Assembly (NCBI RefSeq): GCF_030264295.1
Contig: NZ_CP127173.1
Span: forward strand, 999,501-1,063,500
Length of the DNA stretch: 64,000 bases
From: Amycolatopsis nalaikhensis
GTDB taxonomy: Bacteria; Actinomycetota; Actinomycetes; Mycobacteriales; Pseudonocardiaceae
Direction of reading: 5' to 3'
The position numbers and the translations under genes are program-made. Positions within the stretch are counted from its first letter, which is position 1; the number at the start of each line of letters is the position of its first letter. This document shows, piece after piece, positions 18,928-27,585 of the stretch. Under the pieces are notes generated by a model. It worked only from the letters and a program-made list of their open reading frames with translations. It made no database searches and was not told the DNA's origin.

Positions 18928-19389
18928 GTGCGAATCTACCTCGGCTCCGATCACGCCGGTCTCGAACTCAAAGACCATTTCGTCAAACGGCTCACCGGAC
19001 TCGGCCACGAAGTGACCGACGTCGGCCCGCACGCCTACGACGCGGACGACGATTACCCGCCGTACTGCGTCGAAGCGGCCCGGCGCGTGGTCGCCGACGA
19101 GGGCAGCCTCGGCCTGGTCATCGGCGGTTCCGGCAACGGTGAGCAGATCGCCGCGAACAAGGTGCCCGGCGCCCGCGCCGCGCTGGTGTGGAACGTCGAG
19201 ACGGCGTTGCTGGCCCGGCGGCACAACAACGCGCAGCTGGCCGCCGTCGGCGCCCGGATGCATACGGTCGAGGAGGCCGAGCGGATCGTGGACGCGTTCC
19301 TCGCGGCCGAGTTCGAGGGTGGACGTCACCAGCGCCGGATCGGCCTGCTGGCGGAGTACGAGCGCACGGGTGTCCCGCCCGCCCTGTGA
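18928..19389 (+). CDS. rpiB: Ribose-5-phosphate isomerase B
   Basis: A 153-residue RpiB/LacA-family isomerase linking ribose and ribulose 5-phosphate. Markers are YLGSDHAGLELK (3-14), the catalytic loop GLVIGGSGNGEQIAANKVPG and RHNNAQLAAVGARMH. It starts with GTG. It supplies one of the rearrangement steps of the RuMP cycle, whose other genes surround it. A perfect bidirectional terminator follows. Confidence 0.95.
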   Translation: MRIYLGSDHAGLELKDHFVKRLTGLGHEVTDVGPHAYDADDDYPPYCVEAARRVVADEGSLGLVIGGSGNGEQIAANKVPGARAALVWNVETALLARRHNNAQLAAVGARMHTVEEAERIVDAFLAAEFEGGRHQRRIGLLAEYERTGVPPAL

Positions 19390-19405
19390 CGCCACCGCCA
19401 CCGCC

Positions 19406-19451
19406 GTCGTGAGTGTTTAGGGCGGTTAGAACCGCCCTAAACACTCACGAC
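19406..19451. terminator. Perfect 46-bp palindrome, bidirectional terminator, REP-like
   Basis: Two 22-bp arms, GTCGTGAGTGTTTAGGGCGG followed by TT and its exact complement, are separated by only AG. It lies between the convergent rpiB and HAD genes and would stop transcription both ways. I recall very similar GTGAGTGTT...AACACTCAC palindromes scattered in Amycolatopsis genomes. Confidence 0.8.
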
Positions 19452-19474
19452 AAGGCGAGCCGCGGCCAACCGCG

Positions 19475-20443
19475 TCATTGTTGCGGGACCAGGCGTTGCT
19501 CGATGCCGTCCCACAGTGCGGCGTCGTCGGAGACCGCGCGGCCCGCGTCGAGGGCGGCCCAGGCCGAGGCGACCACGGACCGGAGGGACTCGGCGTGGTC
19601 GCCGATGTCCCGGCCCCGGGGAACCGCGTCGCGCAGGGGCAGCAACGGCTCGAGCAGGCCGCGCAGGTCTCCGGCCACGTACGTCGGACGTGCGGCGGGC
19701 TCGGCGAAAACCAGGTCGCGCAGCCGCGAAGACCCGCTCAGGACGAACAGCGAGTCGAGACCGGCCGCGTTGGCCCCTTCGATGTCGGTGCCCAGCAGGT
19801 CCCCGCACACCAGGGTGTCCGGGCGGTCGGTGCCGAGCCGTTCCCGGGCCAGGTCGAACAACGCGGCCTTCGGCTTGCCGACCACGTGCGGCGACGCGCT
19901 GGTCGCCGTCCGGACCAGGGCGACCAGCGCGCCGTTGCCCGGCGCGCGCCCGGACGGCGTCGGCAGGGTGAGGTCGACGTTCGTGGCCACCCACGGGACC
20001 CCCGCTTCGGCCAGGTGCCCCACCGCCGCCAGCTCGGTCCAGGTGACGTCGGCGCCCAGGCCCTGGACGACGGCTTCGACGAGCGTGGCGTCCAGGTCCG
20101 CGACGCGCACCGGGGTCAGCCCGGCTTCTTCGAGCGCCTTGGCGACCCCCGGCCCGCCCACCGCGCAGACCCGAGCGCCCGGCGCCAGCCGCTGGGCCAG
20201 GTACGCGGCGGCGGCCTGCGAGCTGTTGACCACCGACCACGCCTCGCCGTCGACGCCGAGTTCGCGCAGGTGCTTCCCGACGTCTTCGGGCGGGCGGGAG
20301 GCGTTGTTGGTCGCGAACACGACCGGCAGCTCCACCCGGTTCAGCGTCTCGACCGCGTGGGGCACGGCCAGCGGGCCGCGGTAGACGACGCCGTCGAGGT
20401 CGCAGATCAGGCCGCGGTACCGCGTGCCGAGCGGGGCCGTCAT
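19475..20443 (-). CDS. HAD-IIA (NagD-like) sugar phosphatase
   Basis: A 322-residue HAD hydrolase of subclass IIA. Motif I is CDLDGVVYRG (about 15-24), motif II is FATNNASRPPEDV (about 44-56), and the late motifs are VGKPKAALFD and CGDLLGTDIEGANAAG. The ATG overlaps the stop of glpX2 (ATGA), so it is the last gene of the LysR-fba-glpX2 operon. In analogous operons such enzymes dephosphorylate phosphoglycolate or other side products; the substrate here is not shown. Confidence 0.88.
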   Translation of the reverse strand: MTAPLGTRYRGLICDLDGVVYRGPLAVPHAVETLNRVELPVVFATNNASRPPEDVGKHLRELGVDGEAWSVVNSSQAAAAYLAQRLAPGARVCAVGGPGVAKALEEAGLTPVRVADLDATLVEAVVQGLGADVTWTELAAVGHLAEAGVPWVATNVDLTLPTPSGRAPGNGALVALVRTATSASPHVVGKPKAALFDLARERLGTDRPDTLVCGDLLGTDIEGANAAGLDSLFVLSGSSRLRDLVFAEPAARPTYVAGDLRGLLEPLLPLRDAVPRGRDIGDHAESLRSVVASAWAALDAGRAVSDDAALWDGIEQRLVPQQ

Positions 20444-21393
20444 GCGAACCGGTGCTCGGACTTGACCACGCGCACGGTGTCCGGCTTCGAGCTCAGCACC
20501 ATGGACTGCGTGGTGCTGCGGCCCGCGTGGTACTGGACCCCGCGCAGCAGCTCGTTGGTGGTGACGCCGGTGGCGCAGAACAGGACGTGCTCGCTTCGCA
20601 CCAGGTCGCCGACGTGGAAGACCTTGTCGGCGCCCTCGGACTCCAGCCGCGTCTGCAGCGCTCCGCCCAGGCAGGACAGGGCGGCCGCGGCGATGACCCC
20701 CTCCGCCGCTCCCCCGGTGCCCAGCAGCAGGTCGATCGCGCTCTCGGGCCGCGCCGCCGCGATGGCCCCGGCGATTTCGCCGCCCTCCAGCAAGTGCACA
20801 CGCGCGCCGGCGTCGTGGATCTCCTGTGCGAGCTGCCGGTGCCGCGACCGGTTGAGCACCGCGACCACCACGTCCGACACCCGGACGTCCTTGATCTCGG
20901 CGACCGCGCGCACGTTCTCCGCCACCGGCCGGGTGATGTCGACGACGCCGGCGCAGTCGGCTCCGACGGCCAGCTTCTCCATGACGGCGTCCGGCGGCGG
21001 TTCGTACAGCGCCCCGCGCTCGGCCACCGCGATCGCGGACAGCGACCGCGTCACGTCCTTGACCGCCGACAGGGCGCCGTCCCCCACGCTGAGGGCGACG
21101 TCGCACTCGGGCCCGTCGCCGAACCCGACTTCCGCGCCCCGGAACAGGATCGGCGTGACGTCCTTCTCGCCTTCGCCGACCACCACGGTGCCGCGCATGA
21201 GCACGGACGCGAGGTGGTCGTGCAGCGCGACGGCCGCGGCGGTCCGCGGGCTGGCCGGGCGGCGGAGGACGTCCCGGCAGCCCGCAGCGATCGCGGCGGC
21301 CTCGGTCACCCGCACGAGTTCGAGGGCGAGCGCCTGGTCGGGTCTCCGGGAAACCGTGGCGGGGGCCCATTCCTGAGTACTCATCACGCTCAC
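20440..21393 (-). CDS. GlpX-like protein with altered active site
   Basis: A 317-residue GlpX paralogue. GEGEKD (73-78) is kept, but the DPLEGT segment of real enzymes reads SVGDGA (102-107): the metal Asp is Ser and the Glu is Asp. The rest of the fold is recognisable (LLLGTGGAAEGVIAAAAL). It may be inactive, regulatory or adapted to another bisphosphate. The start is GTG 21393 or ATG 21384; neither has a strong ribosome site. It lies between fba and the HAD gene. Confidence 0.82.
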   Translation of the reverse strand: MSVMSTQEWAPATVSRRPDQALALELVRVTEAAAIAAGCRDVLRRPASPRTAAAVALHDHLASVLMRGTVVVGEGEKDVTPILFRGAEVGFGDGPECDVALSVGDGALSAVKDVTRSLSAIAVAERGALYEPPPDAVMEKLAVGADCAGVVDITRPVAENVRAVAEIKDVRVSDVVVAVLNRSRHRQLAQEIHDAGARVHLLEGGEIAGAIAAARPESAIDLLLGTGGAAEGVIAAAALSCLGGALQTRLESEGADKVFHVGDLVRSEHVLFCATGVTTNELLRGVQYHAGRSTTQSMVLSSKPDTVRVVKSEHRFA

Positions 21394-21478
21394 TTCGCTC
21401 GCACGGGCGGGTGGAAACCGCGAACGGCCGGGCCGGGGCCACCACTGGATGGGCCCGGCCGCCCGCGGCGGATCGGGG

Positions 21479-22456
21479 TCAGCGCGCGGCGAAGTTCGCC
21501 ACCGCTCGCTCGGACAGCGCCTGCTGCGCGGCGGTCCAGTTGTTGTCGTCGCCGCGCCAGGTCTCCAGCGCGGGCCCGACGAGCGCCCGGCCGAAGGAGA
21601 AGGTGAGCTCCCAGGGCAGCGGGCCGAGCTTCTGCATCGCGCCGAGGTGCTGCGTCGCCAGCTCGGGGCGTTGCCCGCCGGAGAGGAACGCGATGCCCGG
21701 CACGGCCGACGGCACGGTCGCCCGCAGCGTCTCGACGGTGGCCTCGGCGACCTCCTCGACCGACGGCCGCTCCCCGCTGCCGGAGCCGGCGACCACCATG
21801 TTGGGCTTGAGGACGATGCCGTCGAGCTGCACCCGCATCAGGTCCAGCTCCTCGAACAGCACCTCCAGCACCGCGGCGCTGACCTCCTGGCACCGCGCCA
21901 GCGAGTGGTCGCCGTCCATCAGGACCTCGGGCTCGACGATCGGCACCAGGCCGCCTTCCTGGCACAGCCCGGCGTAGCGCGCCAGCGCGTGCACGTTGGC
22001 GTGCACCGCGCGGTCGGACGGCGCGTCGGGGCCGATGTTGATCACCGCGCGCCACTTCGCGAAGGTCGCGCCGCCCTTCACGTAGTCCGCGACGCGTTCG
22101 CGCAGCCCGTCGAGCCCTTCGGTGATCTTCTCCGACGGCGATCCGGCCAGCGGCTTCGCGCCGGTGTCCACCTTGATCCCGGCGAGGATCCCGATGTCGT
22201 CGAGGTACTGCGGGAACGTGCGGCCGTCGGTCAGCTTCTGGTGGAACGTCTCGTCCGCCAGGATGACGCCGCTGATCGACTCGGCGAGCTGGGGCGTGGT
22301 GACGATCAGCTCGCGGTACACCCGGCGGTTCTCGGCGCTCGCCTTGACGCCGACCTGCTCCAGCCGGGCCGACATCGTCCCGATGCTCTCGTCGGCGGCG
22401 AGGATGCCGCGGCGGTCGGACACCATGGTCCTGGCGATCTTGTTCAAGGCAGACAC
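21479..22456 (-). CDS. fba: Fructose-bisphosphate aldolase class I
   Basis: A 325-residue class I aldolase. Schiff-base Lys217 is in DGIVLKPNMV, and GILAADESIGTM, GIKVDTGAKPL and FLSGGQRPE match the family. It cleaves fructose 1,6-bisphosphate in the RuMP cycle and may also join dihydroxyacetone phosphate to erythrose 4-phosphate. It starts at GTG with GGAGGAG upstream. The neighbours LysR, glpX2 and HAD share its strand with short gaps. Class I is less common than class II in actinomycetes, which suggests a dedicated pathway copy. Confidence 0.93.
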   Translation of the reverse strand: MSALNKIARTMVSDRRGILAADESIGTMSARLEQVGVKASAENRRVYRELIVTTPQLAESISGVILADETFHQKLTDGRTFPQYLDDIGILAGIKVDTGAKPLAGSPSEKITEGLDGLRERVADYVKGGATFAKWRAVINIGPDAPSDRAVHANVHALARYAGLCQEGGLVPIVEPEVLMDGDHSLARCQEVSAAVLEVLFEELDLMRVQLDGIVLKPNMVVAGSGSGERPSVEEVAEATVETLRATVPSAVPGIAFLSGGQRPELATQHLGAMQKLGPLPWELTFSFGRALVGPALETWRGDDNNWTAAQQALSERAVANFAAR

Positions 22457-22483
22457 TGTCGTTGCTCCTCCTGCGTTCGGCGC

Positions 22484-23524
22484 TCAGGCGATGGATTCGT
22501 GGACGTCCATCGCCAAGCTGGGTTTGCGCGGCCGTGTCCGCTTGCGCGAGCCGGCGTCTCTGGTCTTCTGCCCCGGCACGAAGACGGGCACCGGAGAGCC
22601 TTTCGACGCGGCGATTTCCACGAGTTCGCTCGCGTACTCCGGGAGTCCCCGGTGTTCGCTCCACGCCGCGTAAATGGGTTTGGCGGGCATTTCCTGGTCG
22701 ACGGCCACCAGGTGCAGCCGTCCTTCCGCGAGCTCGGACCGCACGGTGGAGACGTTCAGCACCGTCACCCGCCTGCTGGTCGCGACCGCCTGCTTGATCG
22801 CGGAAGTGGACGGGAACTCGACGTAGCTCTCCGGCGCCCCCTCGGTGCCGAGCAGCTCGTCGGTGAACTCGCGGAGCCCGGAGCCGCGCTCGCGCAGCAC
22901 CAGGGGCGCGGCCGCCAGCTCCGGCACGGTCAACGGGGTGCTCCGCACCGCCCACGGGTGCCGGGAACCGACCACCACGGCCAGCTTGTCGTCGCAGATG
23001 TAGCGCGTCACCAGGTCGTCGCGCAGCTGCTGCCGTCCCTCGCCGCCCGCCCGGCACCAGCCGTCGATGAACGCGAGGTCGACGTGGCCCGTCCGGATCA
23101 GCCGGCGCAGCGCGTCGACGTCCCCGGTGCGCACCTCGACCCTGGCCTCGCCGAACGAGAACCCGGAGCGGTTGAGCCACTCCGGGATCAGGTGCTCGGC
23201 GATCGCCGGGCTGCCGGCGATCCGCAGCCGTTTCGCTTCGGAAGACCGTGCCCCGGAACCGAACTCCAGCAGTTCCCGCGCCGCCTGCATGACGTTGCGG
23301 GCGTACTTCGCCAGCATTTCCCCGTCTTCGGTGAGCTTCGACCCCGCGGGCGAGCGCTCCAGCAGCCGCAGCCCGAGCCGGCGTTCCATCGCGCTGATCC
23401 GGATGCTGGCCGCCGGCTGGGAAAGGCTGTGCGCCTGCGCGGCTTTGCCGACACTGCCGTAACTCTCGACCGACAGCAGCAAATCGAGGTCGGCGAGCTG
23501 AGGCATCTTGGACGGAAGAACCAT
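22484..23524 (-). CDS. LysR family regulator (CbbR-like)
   Basis: A 346-residue LysR regulator. The winged helix-turn-helix covers about residues 8-67 (VESYGSVGKAAQAHSLSQPA), followed by the two-lobed effector domain. It ends in an unusual basic tail (SRKRTRPRKPS). It is on the same strand as, and directly upstream of, fba-glpX2-HAD, unlike the usual divergent arrangement, and resembles regulators of carbon fixation operons. It probably controls this operon and perhaps other RuMP genes. Confidence 0.85.
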   Translation of the reverse strand: MVLPSKMPQLADLDLLLSVESYGSVGKAAQAHSLSQPAASIRISAMERRLGLRLLERSPAGSKLTEDGEMLAKYARNVMQAARELLEFGSGARSSEAKRLRIAGSPAIAEHLIPEWLNRSGFSFGEARVEVRTGDVDALRRLIRTGHVDLAFIDGWCRAGGEGRQQLRDDLVTRYICDDKLAVVVGSRHPWAVRSTPLTVPELAAAPLVLRERGSGLREFTDELLGTEGAPESYVEFPSTSAIKQAVATSRRVTVLNVSTVRSELAEGRLHLVAVDQEMPAKPIYAAWSEHRGLPEYASELVEIAASKGSPVPVFVPGQKTRDAGSRKRTRPRKPSLAMDVHESIA

Positions 23525-23728
23525 GGTTTTTCACCCTCTCGCTCGGACCGGCGACTCGCGGTATTCAGCGAGATTGCCCGGGGTGATCGGCGGGGTCAAT
23601 CGGCCTGGCACGAAAGCACGGCACTCGCGCACGAACGGCAGGCACTGGGCCATTTGCGGGAAGGTCCGGGATTTTCGCGGCCGTGATCGGGCTCACGTTC
23701 CCTTTCGTGGCACCGCGGGTGCCGTTCG

Positions 23729-26700
23729 TCACGGCCGGAGCGCCGCTCGTTTTCCGTCGGCCGCTGGGAGTTCCGCGGCGTCGCGGGCGCGGGCCGCCCG
23801 CAGGACCAGCAGCTCGGCGCGTTCCTCCTGGACGACCTTGCGCACACCGTCCGAAAGCGACTCGCTCTCGAGCAGATCGCCGGTGGCCGCCAAGACGTGC
23901 TCTTCGGCGTCGGTGAACCGAGGGTAGAGCCCCCTGGCGAACGCGAGCGCGAACTCGGGCCGCGCGTCCGCCATGGACTCCAGGGCGCGCAGGTAACGGT
24001 CAGCGTACGGCGTGAGCACCGCTTCCTGCCCCGGTTGCCGGAATCCCGCCATGACGGCCTTCTTCTCCGCGAGCGAAAGACCGTCACCGGACAACCACGT
24101 CCACGCTTGTTCTTTCGCGGCCGGCGTGGGACGCGCGGCTTCGGCCTGAAGAGCGTTGCGCCGTCCGCTGTCCCCGGGATCGGCGTCGCGCGCGATGCCG
24201 AGCAGCCCGTCGATGTCGCCGCCGGTCGCCGCGAGCCGGACCAACGCGCGCCACCGCAGGTCCCGGTCCACTTCCAGCTCCGCCCACGGCGACCGCCCGC
24301 AGACGATCTCGCTCAACAGCCCGTGATCCGCGACGGCGCCGACGAGCGCCCGCGCGAGAACGAGTTGCCGGTCACTGCCCAGGACCGCGCCCGCCAGGCG
24401 CTCGCGCACTCGGTGTGCCAGGGTGGATTCCGAGGCACCGTAGGCGTGCACGGCGGTCACCGCGCGTTCCAGCAGCGTCTCCAGGACGCCGTCGGTCTCC
24501 CGCGGTCCGTGCGTGAGCACGGCGGACGCGTAGCTGCGCGCGGGCAGCCGCGCGTCGAGGACGTCGTCCCACAGCGCGCCCCACACGACCGCTCGCACCC
24601 GCGCGTCCTCCACTGTGGACAGACTGCGCAACGCCGCCACCCGGGACCGCGGGTCCAGCCGGACCTTGACGTGGCACCCGGCGTCGGCGTTGGGCACCAC
24701 GAGATCCGGCGAGCCGAACTCGCCGAGGTCGGCTTCGTACCGGCGCGGTGTCAGCCGGACGTGCGCGTCGTGCCGCGGCAGCAGCCTGCCGTCGAGCTCG
24801 TCGAACGCCGCGATCCGCAGGGGCAGGTGGCGCGGCGGGACGTCCGGGTCCGGCAGCTGCCGCACCCGGTCGTGGAGCACCTCGACCGTGTTGACGCCGG
24901 GGCGCAACAGCCACTCGGCCACCCAGCGGTCGACGTCTTCGTCCGATCCGGACCGCAGCGCGGCCACGAAGTCCTCGAGCGTGGCGTTGCCCCACGCGTG
25001 GGTCCGCAGGTACTTTCGCACCCCGGCGTAGAAATTCTCCCAGCCGAGGCGTCCGGCCAGGTCGTACAACACGGCCGCGCCGCGCTTGTAGACGATCGGG
25101 CCGAAGTTCACCCGCGCCGCCTCGGTGTCGGGGGTGTCGACCCGGATCGCGTGGCTGGTGGGCAGCCGGTCGGCGTGCCGGGCCACCGGCAGGGCGTGGT
25201 GCGCGTACGCGGTCCAGCCCTCGCCGAACCGCGTGACCGCCGGCTGCGCGACGACCGAGATCAGCTCGGCGAACGCCTCGTTCAGCCACAGGTCGTCCCA
25301 CCAGCGCAGGGTCACGTGGTCGCCGAACCACATGTGCGCCATTTCGTGCAGCAGCACCTCGGCGCGCCGCCGCCGCTTGTCCTCGGTGACACGGTGGGAG
25401 AACAGGAACCGCTCGTTGAGCGTCACGCAGCCCGGGTGCTCCATGCCGCCGAACGCGTACTCCGGCGCGAAGACGTGGTCGTACTTGGCGAACGGGTACG
25501 GGAGGGCGAACAACCGGCCGAAGTGGTCGAGGCCGCGGCCGACCACCTCGAAGATCTCGGGGGCGTCCGCGGTGAGGTCTTCGAAGAGCGAACCGCGCGC
25601 GTACAACGCCAGCGGCAGTCCGCGGTGGTTCGAGGCGACCCGGCGGAACGGACCGGCGGCGAACGCCACCAGGTACGGCGGCAGCGGCGGGGTCTCCTCG
25701 AACCGCCAGACCGGCCCGGACGTCACGGGGTCGGTGTTGGCGACCACCACCCAGTCGTCCTCGGCGGTGACGGTCAGCTCGACCGAAGCTTTCACGTCGG
25801 GCTGGTCGAAGCAGGCGAACACGTGGTGCGCCGCGAAGGGCTCGAACTTCGTGTGCAGGTAGACGTTCCCGTCGAGCGGGTCGCGGAACCGGTGCAGCCC
25901 TTCGCCGGTGCTCGAATACGGCGCGGACCCGTGCACCCGGACAATGTTCTCGCCCGGGCGCACGGCGAGCCGGACGCGCGCCCCCTCGTGCGCGTCCGGC
26001 TCGAGCTCGCGGCCGTTGCACTCGACCGACTCGACGTCCCCCGCGAAGTCCAGGAAGACCGGCCGGTTCCCGGTGCGGGCCCGGAAGCGGACCACGGTGC
26101 TCGTCCCGAACTCCCGGTCCCCCGCGGTCAGGTCGAGGCTCACCGCGTACCGGACGTGCGAGACCTCGGCCGACCGGGCCGCGGCCTCGTCCCGCGTCAG
26201 GGTCATCGTCCTCGCGCCGGCACCGTCGGCCTGCGGTAACGGAGCTTCCCCGCCCGTGCCGGCGTCCTCCTGGTTCGCCCGCACGAGCGCGTCCTGCACC
26301 AGGTGGTGATCCGGCGAGTGCTGGCACACCGGGTCGGTCCGGCTCGCGTCCCCGGTCAAGGCGAAGGCCTGGCACCGGCACCCGCCGAAGTCCAGCTCCT
26401 TGCGCGGGCAGCTGCGGCACGGATCCGGCATCCACTCCGTGCCTCGGTACGCCTCGAACGCGGGCGACTTCGTCCAGATCCACGCGAGGTCGTGCTCGCG
26501 CACGGAGGCGAACTCCATCGTCGTGATCTCCGCGGCGACCGGGCACGGGTAGACCACCCCGTCCGGGGCGACGGTCAGCGCCGTCTGCGCCCAGCCGCCC
26601 ATGCACGGCTTCGGGTACGGCTCGTAGTAGTCCGGCAGGATCCAGAGCAGCTCCAGTCGCCCGGCCAGCTCGGCCTTCCGGCGTTCGTAGACGCCGACCG

Positions 26701-27313
26701 CCGCGTCCAGCTGGACCTTGCTCGGCATCAGCAGCTCGCGGTTGCGCAGCGCCCAGCCGTAGTACTGGGCGTTGGCCAGCTCCAGCCGCTCGGCGCCCCA
26801 GCCGACGCAGACGTCGATGATCGCGTCCAGCCGGTCCAGGTTCAGCCGGTGCAGGACGACGTTCATGTTCAGCGGCAGCCCGGCGTCGCGGATGATCCGC
26901 GCGGCCGCTTCCTTCTTGTCGAACCGCTTGCTCGCCGCGACCAGGTCCGTCGACTCGGCCGCGTCGCCCTGGATGCTCAGCTGGGCGCTGTTGAGCCCGG
27001 CGGTGACGAGCGATTCCGCGCGGCTTTCGGTGAGCCCGAGCCCGCTGGTGATCAGGTTCGTGTACAGGCCGAGGCGGCGGCACTCGCGGACCAGCATCTC
27101 GAGATCCCCGCGGACGAGCGGTTCCCCGCCCGAGAAGTGGACCTGCACGACGCCGAGCTCGGCCGCCTGGCCGAGCACCCGCAGCCAGTCCTCGGTGCCG
27201 AGCTCGTCCTCGCGTTCGAGCAACGCCAAGGGGTTCGAGCAGTAGACGCAGTGCAGCGGGCACCGGTGGGTGACCTCGGCCAGCAGGCCGAACGGTTGCG
27301 GCGGGCCGGTCAC
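23729..27313 (-). CDS. pqqE: PqqE radical SAM enzyme fused to M1 aminopeptidase
   Basis: A single 1194-residue frame. Residues 1-369 are PqqE: radical SAM Cys18-x3-Cys22-x2-Cys25 (CPLHCVYC) and the SPASM cysteines near CRSCPRKELDFGGCRCQAF. PqqE makes the Glu-Tyr carbon link in PqqA. Residues 370-1194 are a complete M1 metallopeptidase: GGMEH (622-626, normally GAMEN) and the zinc site HEMAH (656-660) with Glu679. No stop lies between them. An ATG at 26206 with GAGG upstream could also start a free peptidase. The GTG start overlaps pqqD. The peptidase could trim the crosslinked PqqA. Confidence 0.9.
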   Translation of the reverse strand: MTGPPQPFGLLAEVTHRCPLHCVYCSNPLALLEREDELGTEDWLRVLGQAAELGVVQVHFSGGEPLVRGDLEMLVRECRRLGLYTNLITSGLGLTESRAESLVTAGLNSAQLSIQGDAAESTDLVAASKRFDKKEAAARIIRDAGLPLNMNVVLHRLNLDRLDAIIDVCVGWGAERLELANAQYYGWALRNRELLMPSKVQLDAAVGVYERRKAELAGRLELLWILPDYYEPYPKPCMGGWAQTALTVAPDGVVYPCPVAAEITTMEFASVREHDLAWIWTKSPAFEAYRGTEWMPDPCRSCPRKELDFGGCRCQAFALTGDASRTDPVCQHSPDHHLVQDALVRANQEDAGTGGEAPLPQADGAGARTMTLTRDEAAARSAEVSHVRYAVSLDLTAGDREFGTSTVVRFRARTGNRPVFLDFAGDVESVECNGRELEPDAHEGARVRLAVRPGENIVRVHGSAPYSSTGEGLHRFRDPLDGNVYLHTKFEPFAAHHVFACFDQPDVKASVELTVTAEDDWVVVANTDPVTSGPVWRFEETPPLPPYLVAFAAGPFRRVASNHRGLPLALYARGSLFEDLTADAPEIFEVVGRGLDHFGRLFALPYPFAKYDHVFAPEYAFGGMEHPGCVTLNERFLFSHRVTEDKRRRRAEVLLHEMAHMWFGDHVTLRWWDDLWLNEAFAELISVVAQPAVTRFGEGWTAYAHHALPVARHADRLPTSHAIRVDTPDTEAARVNFGPIVYKRGAAVLYDLAGRLGWENFYAGVRKYLRTHAWGNATLEDFVAALRSGSDEDVDRWVAEWLLRPGVNTVEVLHDRVRQLPDPDVPPRHLPLRIAAFDELDGRLLPRHDAHVRLTPRRYEADLGEFGSPDLVVPNADAGCHVKVRLDPRSRVAALRSLSTVEDARVRAVVWGALWDDVLDARLPARSYASAVLTHGPRETDGVLETLLERAVTAVHAYGASESTLAHRVRERLAGAVLGSDRQLVLARALVGAVADHGLLSEIVCGRSPWAELEVDRDLRWRALVRLAATGGDIDGLLGIARDADPGDSGRRNALQAEAARPTPAAKEQAWTWLSGDGLSLAEKKAVMAGFRQPGQEAVLTPYADRYLRALESMADARPEFALAFARGLYPRFTDAEEHVLAATGDLLESESLSDGVRKVVQEERAELLVLRAARARDAAELPAADGKRAALRP

Positions 27314-27585
27314 GTGACCACCACCCAGCCCCGCCCGGTGGCGTCCTCGAGGAACGAGATGACGTCGTTGGTGAGGTCGGTCGCCTCGAAGTCGCGCTCG
27401 AGCTGCTCGACCAGCTGCCGCACGTTCCGGCTGCCGTCGCACAGGCCGAGGATCGCCGCCCCGGACTTGTTCAGCAGCACGACGCGTTCCGGCAGCAGGA
27501 GCAGCTCGACGTCGCGGACGCTGTCGTGCTTGAGCATCGCCTTGGTCGCCAGCCGCGGGGTCGCGGTCAGATCGCCGGTGTCCAT
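27310..27585 (-). CDS. pqqD: PqqD, PqqA-binding chaperone
   Basis: A 91-residue winged-helix RRE protein that holds the PqqA peptide and presents it to PqqE. Recognisable parts are LLLPERVVLLNKSGAAILGL and the C-terminal helix FLEDATGRGWV. It overlaps pqqC at its start and pqqE at its end, matching the usual BCDE order, so its binding partner is the fused PqqE. Confidence 0.92.
   Translation of the reverse strand: MDTGDLTATPRLATKAMLKHDSVRDVELLLLPERVVLLNKSGAAILGLCDGSRNVRQLVEQLERDFEATDLTNDVISFLEDATGRGWVVVT

Noticed and set aside
20440..23524. A Calvin cycle operon (CbbR-like, Fba, GlpX, HAD)
   Set aside because: No RuBisCO or phosphoribulokinase is present in the window, while Hps and Hpi are; RuMP use is the better reading.
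27313..27442. 43-residue N-terminal extension of PqqE
   Set aside because: It lies inside pqqD in another frame and is Arg/Gly-rich; the overlapping GTG at 27313 gives the family N-terminus.
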